A stretch of 13,047 nt of DNA from positions 1 through 13,047 of the forward strand of contig DASWQJ010000332.1 in NCBI GenBank assembly GCA_036403795.1. The letters are read 5' to 3'. Under the pieces are notes generated by a model. It did no database searches and was not told the origin of the DNA. It saw only the letters and a program-made list of their open reading frames with translations. Below, one piece after another: positions 9,201 through 13,047 of the stretch. The DNA is from Stenotrophomonas_A sp036403795 (lineage in GTDB: Bacteria > Pseudomonadota > Gammaproteobacteria > Xanthomonadales > Xanthomonadaceae). A program made the position numbers and the translations under genes. Position 1 is the stretch's first letter, and the number at the start of each line of letters is the position of its first letter.

Positions 9201-9298
9201 CGGCGTACACCGTGATGGACGATCTTGGCGAGTGGGTGTCGCGCAAGTTCCGGCATCGCTCGTCGCACCCGGCGACGAAGATCGATCCGGCGGTTTGA
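6215..9298 (+). CDS. RND multidrug efflux pump, inner-membrane subunit (HAE1 type)
   Basis: The 1027-aa protein is a full-length proton-driven RND transporter of the AcrB/MexB superfamily. TM1 follows the cytoplasmic MNISAWAIRRP start, and a large periplasmic loop precedes TM2 near residues 331-350. The proton-relay residues are present: adjacent Asp398-Asp399 in TM4 (GILVDDAIVEIENIVRH) and Lys912 in TM10 (IGIATKNSILLVDYA). A second periplasmic loop follows TM7. Residues 1-100 (PVARFPDIAFP, TVTVTQPGASP) are typical of the family. It is coupled to the adaptor gene by an ATGA overlap. No outer-membrane factor gene follows, so it must borrow a TolC-like channel encoded elsewhere. Substrates cannot be read from the sequence; drugs, dyes, solvents or plant phenolics are all possible. 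Confidence 0.95.
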   Translation: MNISAWAIRRPLPALLVFFVLCVAGLWGFHKLPVARFPDIAFPMTTVTVTQPGASPSQLEAEVTRKVEDSVATINNVKRVMSTVSEGVSTTTIEFLLEADLATALDDTRDAVTRIRTDLPQDIQEPVISKVDIGGSLMTYAVVAPQMTPDEASWFVDRDVSRAMYGVPGVARVTRVGGVQRQVRVDLDPNALMGFGITAGDVSRQLAQIQVERAGGKAELEGAQQTIRTLGTVGDAQALRDFSISLPDGRGVRLSTLAKITDAAADPSEAALLDGKTVVAFSMSRTRGSSEVKVEAGVHQALDALKAAHPGIDFRLVTTAIDETHRSYESSMTMLYEGALLALLVVWLFLRDWRATWVSALALPLSIIPTFAVMYWFGFTLNMITLLALSVVVGILVDDAIVEIENIVRHLRMGKPPIEAATEAAGEIGNAVIATSLTLAAVFVPVAFMPGIAGKFFREFGWTAATAVLFSLLVARLLTPMMAAYLLKPHGEEKPDSKLMVWYLRWVDAALRHRARTLWIATGLFVASLALVPLIPATFIPQSDLGRSNLSLELPPGTRLQDTVATAERARALLKDMPELKQVYTAVGSVLDLGDPSTTGVPDPRKATLVLDWGVSDQRDRDQRALERDARARLANLPGVRVSYVSSEPGNLLQLVLSGDDPQRLQEASIALERDLRGISGLGSVTSTASLLRPEIQILPDPARAADLGVATADIAEAARIATAGDYEQRLAKLNLPDRQVPIRVGFAESTLANPALIGQLRVPGRYGPVPLAAVADIQMGSGPSQISRYQRQRNVTLTAELNGRPLGDVMEQVQKLPSVTHLPPGVSFLNTGDAEVFVELFIGFLLAMAAGLVCIYMVLLLLFNHALMPITILAAVPLCAGGAFGALLITQNMLSLPALIGLLMLIGIATKNSILLVDYAVIAEDEHGLSQHDALIDACRKRAQPIIMTTLAMGAGMMPIALGFSGDSSFRAPMAIAVIGGLITSTLLSLIVIPAAYTVMDDLGEWVSRKFRHRSSHPATKIDPAV

Positions 9299-9300
9299 GG

Positions 9301-9362
9301 GCGCCGGCGTAGCGAGGAGCGGGCAGGGGCAGCGATAGCCGCCCCTGCATCGCTGCCGGCGC
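9301..9362. terminator. Nested hairpin between convergent genes, likely bidirectional terminator
   Basis: Three nested complementary arm pairs fill the 66-bp gap between the pump stop (9298) and the LysR stop (9365): GCGCCGGC (9301-9308) with GCCGGCGC (9355-9362), AGCGA (9311-9315) with TCGCT (9350-9354), and GCAGGGGC (9323-9330) with GCCCCTGC (9341-9348) around a 10-nt loop. There is no T-run on either side, so it is not a canonical intrinsic terminator, but its exact placement between converging genes suggests that it stops or protects both transcripts. Confidence 0.6.
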
Positions 9363-9364
9363 AG

Positions 9365-10312
9365 CTATCGAGCTTTCTTCTTCGAGGCCGTGCCTGGCCG
9401 ATGCGAGGGTGCCGCTGCGCCTGGTCGATAACGCAGCGCCTCCACCAGCAACGCAAACGCCTGCGATGGCTGCCGCCGGCTCGGGTAATACAGGTGATAG
9501 CCCGGAAACAGCGGGCACCAGTCGTCCAGCACCTGCACCAACCGCCCGGCGGCCAGGGGTTCGGCCACCAGGTCCTCGGGCACATAACCCAGCCCAAAGC
9601 CGGCCAACGCGGCATCCACGATGCGGTCGATGTTGTTGAACACCAGGCGGCCCTCCACCCGCACGTTGAGCGCGTGTCCGTCTTTCTCGAACTCCCACGC
9701 ATACAGTCCGCCGTGGGTGAGGAAGCGCAGGTTGATGCAGTCGTGGGCGACCAGGTCCCGTGGCGTAGCGATGGCAGGGCGCGCGCGCAGATAGTCGGGC
9801 GATCCGATCACCACCAGCCGTGTGGGCGGGCCCACGGGCGTGGCAATCATGTCCTGCGCCACCTGCTCGCCCAGCCGGATGCCCGCATCGAAGCGTTCGG
9901 CGACGATGTCGGTCAACGTGGAGTCGCTGATCACCTCCACGCTCACTTCCGGGTACTTCTGCATGAAACCGCGCAACACCGGCCACAGCAACGTGCGCGC
10001 GGCGTGGTCGCTGGTGGTGATGCGGATGGTGCCGCTGGGCGTGTCGCGCAGCTCGGCCAGGCTCATCAGTGCGGCATCGATATTGCCGAAGTTGGGCGCC
10101 AGTGCCTGCAGCAGCCGCTCGCCGGCCTCGGTGGGCGACACGCTGCGGGTGGTGCGGGTAAGCAGGCGGATCCCCAATCGCGCTTCCAGTGCCCGCAGGG
10201 TGTGACTCAACGCGGACTGGGAGATGTCCAGTCGCGCAGCGGCCTTGGTAAAGCTGCGCTCCTGCGCCACCAACAGGAAAGCCTGCAGATCGTTGTAGTT
10301 CTCGCGGCTCAC
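9365..10312 (-). CDS. LysR-family regulator, divergent from the reductase operon
   Basis: The 315-aa protein has the LysR winged HTH at residues 6-65 (FTKAAARLDISQSALSHTLRALE, then RTTRSVSPTEAG) and an effector-binding domain from about 90 to 298. A short basic tail (SKKKAR) ends it. The start is a GTG at 10312 (MSRENYNDLQAFLLVA); no other start upstream of the HTH fits, and the Shine-Dalgarno match is weak. It is divergently transcribed from the aldo/keto reductase gene across 109 bp, the classic LysR arrangement, so it most likely regulates the reductase-cupin-dehydrogenase operon and itself. The inducer is unknown. It converges with the efflux operon and is separated from it by a strong hairpin. 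Confidence 0.93.
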   Translation of the reverse strand: MSRENYNDLQAFLLVAQERSFTKAAARLDISQSALSHTLRALEARLGIRLLTRTTRSVSPTEAGERLLQALAPNFGNIDAALMSLAELRDTPSGTIRITTSDHAARTLLWPVLRGFMQKYPEVSVEVISDSTLTDIVAERFDAGIRLGEQVAQDMIATPVGPPTRLVVIGSPDYLRARPAIATPRDLVAHDCINLRFLTHGGLYAWEFEKDGHALNVRVEGRLVFNNIDRIVDAALAGFGLGYVPEDLVAEPLAAGRLVQVLDDWCPLFPGYHLYYPSRRQPSQAFALLVEALRYRPGAAAPSHRPGTASKKKAR

Positions 10313-10340
10313 GACGGGTCCGGATTAGTGAGGACAGATC

Positions 10341-10356
10341 ATAAGTCTATTCTCAT
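10341..10356. promoter_or_regulatory. Candidate LysR binding dyad in the divergent region
   Basis: ATAAGTCTATTCTCAT contains the imperfect inverted repeat ATnAG-N6-CTnAT. It is in the only AT-rich part of the intergenic region between the LysR gene (starts 10312) and the reductase gene (starts 10422), about 29 bp from the LysR start. On the minus strand TATGAT (10344-10339) could be a -10 element of the LysR promoter, so bound protein could autorepress. The dyad is short and the call is tentative. Confidence 0.4.
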
Positions 10357-10421
10357 TTGCCCCGGTTATCCCCGGCGGCCCGGAGGAGGAGACTAGCCAT
10401 CCCCCCTCCAGGAGCATCCCC

Positions 10422-11402
10422 ATGCAGACTCGAACCTTGGGCAAGAATGGCCCCCAAGTCTCCGCGCTCGGCCTTGGCTGCATGGGACTGAGCTTCGGCT
10501 ACGGTCCGGGCGTGGGCCAGCAGGCCGGCGTGGATCTGATCCGTGCTGCCTTCGAGCGGGGTGTCACCTTCTTCGATACCGCCGAGGCTTACGGCGCACT
10601 CAATGAGCAGATGCTCGGCGAGGCGGTCGAACCGTTCCGGGACCAGGTCGTGATCGCCACCAAGTTCGGCTTCAAGGAAGGCAACGCACAGGCCGGCATG
10701 GACAGCCGCCCGGAGCGCATCCGCGCCGTTGCCGAGGCCTCGTTGCGTCATTTGCGCACCGAACGCATCGACTTGTTCTACCAGCACCGCGTCGATCCGG
10801 CCGTGCCCGTGGAAGACGTGGCGGGCACCGTGCGCGAGCTCATCGCCGAGGGCAAGGTCGCGCACTTCGGCCTGTCCGAGGCCGGCGTCGATTCGATCCG
10901 CCGCGCGCATGCCGTACAGCCGGTGGCCGCTTTGCAGAGCGAATATTCGCTGTGGTGGCGTGAGCCTGAAGAGGCGCTCCTGCCGCTGTGCGAAGAACTT
11001 GGCATCGGGTTTGTTCCCTTCAGCCCCCTGGGCAAAGGTTTCCTCACCGGCAAGATCGACGAGAACACCGAGTTCGCCAAAGACGACTTCCGCAACGTGG
11101 TGCCGCGCTTCTCTGCCGAGGCGCGTCGTGCCAACCAGCGGCTGGTCGATTTGCTGGGCGAGATCGCTTCGGCCCGTGGCGCCACCCCGGCGCAGATCGC
11201 ACTGGCCTGGTTGCTGGCGCAGAAGCCCTGGATCGTGCCGATTCCCGGCACGACCAAGCTGCATCGTCTAGAAGAAAACCTCGGCGCCGCCGCGTTGGAT
11301 CTGAGGCCGGAAGAACAGGCCAGCATCGCCCAGGTCCTGGCGCAGATCCAGGTGCAGGGCGATCGCTATCCGGCCCACCTGGCCGCACGCTCTGGCCGCT
11401 GA
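10422..11402 (+). CDS. Aldo/keto reductase
   Basis: The 326-aa enzyme is a (beta/alpha)8-barrel NADPH-dependent aldo/keto reductase. The catalytic tetrad is Asp52, Tyr57, Lys81 and His122 (FFDTAEAYG, IATKFGF, DLFYQH). The NADP-phosphate-binding segment IPGTTKLHRLEENL is at 274-287. N-terminal GLGCMGLSFGYG and the length fit the AKR11/AKR13-like bacterial group acting on small aldehydes and ketones. AGGAG lies 7 nt before the ATG at 10422. It is the first gene of a three-gene operon and faces the LysR gene. The physiological substrate is not evident; detoxification of reactive carbonyls is a reasonable inference from the neighbours. Confidence 0.94.
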   Translation: MQTRTLGKNGPQVSALGLGCMGLSFGYGPGVGQQAGVDLIRAAFERGVTFFDTAEAYGALNEQMLGEAVEPFRDQVVIATKFGFKEGNAQAGMDSRPERIRAVAEASLRHLRTERIDLFYQHRVDPAVPVEDVAGTVRELIAEGKVAHFGLSEAGVDSIRRAHAVQPVAALQSEYSLWWREPEEALLPLCEELGIGFVPFSPLGKGFLTGKIDENTEFAKDDFRNVVPRFSAEARRANQRLVDLLGEIASARGATPAQIALAWLLAQKPWIVPIPGTTKLHRLEENLGAAALDLRPEEQASIAQVLAQIQVQGDRYPAHLAARSGR

Positions 11403-11415
11403 GTCGCGAGCCAAC

Positions 11416-11916
11416 ATGATTCGACATTCCATCGGCCTGCTGGTGTGCTCGATCGCCTTGGCGTCGACCGCCCACCGGGCCCACGCAACCGACACAGGAG
11501 ATACGATGAAGATCATCCGCAACGGCTCGGCACCATCAGCCAAGGGGCCCGCCGACTATTTCACCGGCAACGTGCGCATCGACATGCCGTTCGCAGGCAG
11601 TGGCGATGCGCGCGTGAGCGGCGCCATCGTGACCTTCGAGCCCGGCGCTCGCACCGCCTGGCACAACCATCCGCTGGGCCAGACGCTGATCGTCACCGCG
11701 GGCAAAGGCTGGACCCAATGCGAGGGCGGCCCGGTGGTCGAACTCAACCCCGGCGACATCCTGTGGTGCCCGCCCGGCCATCGGCATTGGCATGGCGCCA
11801 CGCCCACCACTTCCATGACCCACATCGCCATCGCCGAGGCGCTGGACGGCAAGGTCGTCAACTGGATGGAGCAGGTGGCCGACGCGCAATACCTCGCCGG
11901 TCCGAAGGCCGATTGA
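11416..11916 (+). CDS. Small cupin protein, hydroxynitrile-lyase-like, with signal peptide
   Basis: The 166-aa protein has a signal peptide (charged MIRHS, hydrophobic core to about 18, AHA near 22-24) followed by a single-domain cupin. The cupin part is strikingly similar in layout to the Mn-dependent cupin hydroxynitrile lyase of Granulicella tundricola (GtHNL): KGPADYFTGNVRID, FEPGARTAWHNHPLGQTLIV, PPGHRHWHGATPTTSMTHIA and LDGKVVNWMEQV. Expected metal ligands are His83, His85, Gln89 and His124. The residue matching GtHNL Gln110 is Ala140, so lyase activity is uncertain. The gene starts 13 bp after the reductase. A second start at 11506, with a better ribosome site, would give a 136-aa cytoplasmic form without the signal. 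I keep the longer form because a clear signal peptide is unlikely by chance. Confidence 0.85.
   Translation: MIRHSIGLLVCSIALASTAHRAHATDTGDTMKIIRNGSAPSAKGPADYFTGNVRIDMPFAGSGDARVSGAIVTFEPGARTAWHNHPLGQTLIVTAGKGWTQCEGGPVVELNPGDILWCPPGHRHWHGATPTTSMTHIAIAEALDGKVVNWMEQVADAQYLAGPKAD
11496..11508 (+). promoter_or_regulatory. Strong internal ribosome-binding site and ATG in the cupin gene
   Basis: AGGAG (11496-11500), a 5-nt spacer and ATG (11506-11508) form a near-ideal initiation site inside the cupin frame, better than the GAG before the upstream ATG at 11416. Starting here gives MKIIRNGSAPSAKGP, the usual N-terminus of leaderless cupins of this family. Either this is the only true start, or two forms with different locations are made. 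Confidence 0.6.
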
Positions 11917-11954
11917 GGCTCACGCCTGCCGCAAAGACATCAGGAGCAAACACC

Positions 11955-12971
11955 ATGTTGGGAACCTTTCTGTATGGCCCGGGGGATGTGCGCTATGAAG
12001 AGCGCCCCGAGCCCACCATCCTGGCGCCCACCGACGCCATCATCCGGCTCACCGCCTCGTGCATCTGCGGCTCGGACCTGTGGCCGTATCGCGGTGCGAG
12101 TGCGATCACCGAGCCGATGGCCATGGGCCACGAATACTGCGGCGTGGTGGTCGAAGTCGGCAGCGCGGTAAAGACGGTCAAGCCGGGCCAATTCGTGGTC
12201 GGCTCGTTCTGCCTGTCTGACAACACCTGCCCGCATTGCAATTTCGGCTTCCAGTCTTCCTGCGAGCAGCGTGAGTTCATGACCGGCGCGCAGGCCCCGC
12301 TAGCACGCGTGCCGTTGGCCGATGGCACGTTGGTGGCCACGGCCGAAATACCGCCCGACGATCTGATCCCCAGCCTGTTGGCGGCCTCCGACGTGTTGGG
12401 CACCGGCTGGTATGCCGCCGATGCGGCGCGCGTGCGACCCGGTTCCACGGTGGCCGTGGTCGGCGACGGCGCAGTGGGATTAATGGGCGTACTCGCCGCC
12501 AGGCACATGGGCGCCGAGCGCATCATCGCGATGAGCCGCCACAAGAGCCGTCAGGACCTGGCCCTGGAATATGGCGCCACCGACATCGTGCTCGAGCGTG
12601 GCGAAGCGGGCGCGGCAAGGATCAAGGAACTCACCCGCGGCATCGGCGCCGACTCGGTGCTGGAATGCGTAGGCACCGCCGAGTCGATGCAGCAGGCGAT
12701 CCAGGCCACGCGACCGGGCGGCATGATCGGCTACGTGGGCGTGCCGCACGGCGTGCAACTGGAAGGGCAGTCGTTGTTCTTCTCGCAGACCGGCATGCTC
12801 GGCGGTCCGGCACCGGTGCGGCGCTTCCTGCCGCATCTGATGGACTTGATCCTGCAGCGCAAGATCAACCCCGGCAAGGTGTTCGATCTGGAACTGCCGA
12901 TCGCCGACGTGGCGCAGGGGTATCGCGCGATGGATGAGCGCAAGGCGATCAAGGTGCTGTTGCGGCCTTGA
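11955..12971 (+). CDS. Zinc-dependent medium-chain alcohol dehydrogenase
   Basis: The 338-aa enzyme is a zinc-dependent MDR alcohol/aldehyde dehydrogenase. Catalytic zinc ligands are Cys38 (CICGSD), His59-Glu60 (MGHEYCG) and probably Asp146 (ASDVLGTGW). The structural-zinc lobe has Cys92, Cys95 and Cys103 but Asp89 in the place of the first Cys (SDNTCPHCNFGFQSSC), as I recall for the FDH-like ADH3 subgroup. The Rossmann motif is GDGAVG (170-175); the following AMSRHKSRQ has Ser-Arg instead of an acidic residue, which favours NADP(H). AGGAG sits 8 nt before the ATG at 11955; the frame is open further upstream but that part overlaps the cupin gene. It is the last gene of the LysR-linked operon. 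The substrate is unknown. Confidence 0.94.
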   Translation: MLGTFLYGPGDVRYEERPEPTILAPTDAIIRLTASCICGSDLWPYRGASAITEPMAMGHEYCGVVVEVGSAVKTVKPGQFVVGSFCLSDNTCPHCNFGFQSSCEQREFMTGAQAPLARVPLADGTLVATAEIPPDDLIPSLLAASDVLGTGWYAADAARVRPGSTVAVVGDGAVGLMGVLAARHMGAERIIAMSRHKSRQDLALEYGATDIVLERGEAGAARIKELTRGIGADSVLECVGTAESMQQAIQATRPGGMIGYVGVPHGVQLEGQSLFFSQTGMLGGPAPVRRFLPHLMDLILQRKINPGKVFDLELPIADVAQGYRAMDERKAIKVLLRP

Positions 12972-12984
12972 GGTGGGTCCCGAT

Positions 12985-13010
12985 CAGGGCGGTATTGCCA
13001 TGGCGCCCTG
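12985..13010 (+). terminator. Weak hairpin after the dehydrogenase gene
   Basis: CAGGGCG (12985-12991) and CGCCCTG (13004-13010) form a 7-bp stem with a 12-nt loop, 13 bp after the stop codon. No T-run follows. It may end the three-gene operon, but the evidence is modest. The rest of the window to 13047 shows no gene. Confidence 0.35.
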
Positions 13011-13047
13011 GACTGTGTGAAGAACAGGGCGTGAAAGTGAGATAGGC

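Noticed and set aside
7301..9268. A 655-codon minus-strand open frame opposite the RND pump gene
   Set aside because: His/Gln/Arg-rich shadow of a conserved transporter with no plausible start context.
10382..10414. GGAGGAGGAG and CCCCCCTCC before the reductase as an RNA switch masking the ribosome site
   Set aside because: The CTCC is directly adjacent to the true AGGAG and cannot fold onto it; pairing with the upstream GGAGG leaves the ribosome site free, so no switch is evident.
11445..11954. Upstream extension of the alcohol dehydrogenase frame
   Set aside because: It overlaps the cupin gene in another frame; AGGAG and the conserved N-terminus place the true start at 11955.

Overview
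The window looks like chromosomal DNA of a GC-rich gammaproteobacterium. Codon use, a TetR-MFP-RND efflux cassette, a LysR-linked reductase cluster and a sigma-54-linked contractile tail module together suggest a Xanthomonadaceae member (Xanthomonas, Stenotrophomonas or Lysobacter type). This placement is an inference from protein style, not from a marker gene.

Region 1 (1-2845, minus strand) is the promoter-proximal end of an operon for a contractile phage-tail-like device: a 93-aa winged-helix-like protein, a 634-aa tail sheath protein, a 174-aa gp19-type tube protein, and the first 13 codons of a further gene that leaves the window. A textbook sigma-54 promoter (TGGCAC-N5-TTGC on the minus strand, 2845-2831) lies just before the first gene. 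Immediately upstream, on the same strand, is a gene for a sigma-54 activator (bacterial enhancer-binding protein) with no sensor domain (3025-4055). Its reading frame is broken between the AAA+ domain and the Fis-type DNA-binding helix-turn-helix. Palindromes built on CACCCGG/CCGGGTG lie upstream of both the operon promoter and the activator gene and are candidate enhancer sites. Whether the device is an extracellular contractile injection system, a tailocin or a prophage remnant cannot be decided from the four genes visible.

Region 2 (4246-9298, plus strand) is an efflux operon: a repressor of the true tetracycline-repressor class, a lipoprotein membrane fusion protein and an inner-membrane RND pump (4-bp overlap with the adaptor). 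No outer-membrane channel gene is present. Two palindromes before the repressor have the layout of tetO and differ from it mainly at position +/-3, so the operon is probably autorepressed. A large nested hairpin (9301-9362) separates it from the convergent LysR gene.

Region 3 (9365-13047) holds a LysR regulator on the minus strand facing away from a plus-strand operon of three oxidoreductase-type genes: an aldo/keto reductase, a small cupin related to metal-dependent cupin hydroxynitrile lyases with a signal-peptide extension and a second strong internal start, and a zinc-dependent alcohol dehydrogenase. The LysR protein probably controls this operon from the 109-bp divergent intergenic region. 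The substrate of the pathway is unknown.

No tRNA, rRNA, CRISPR array, insertion sequence or attachment site was recognised.
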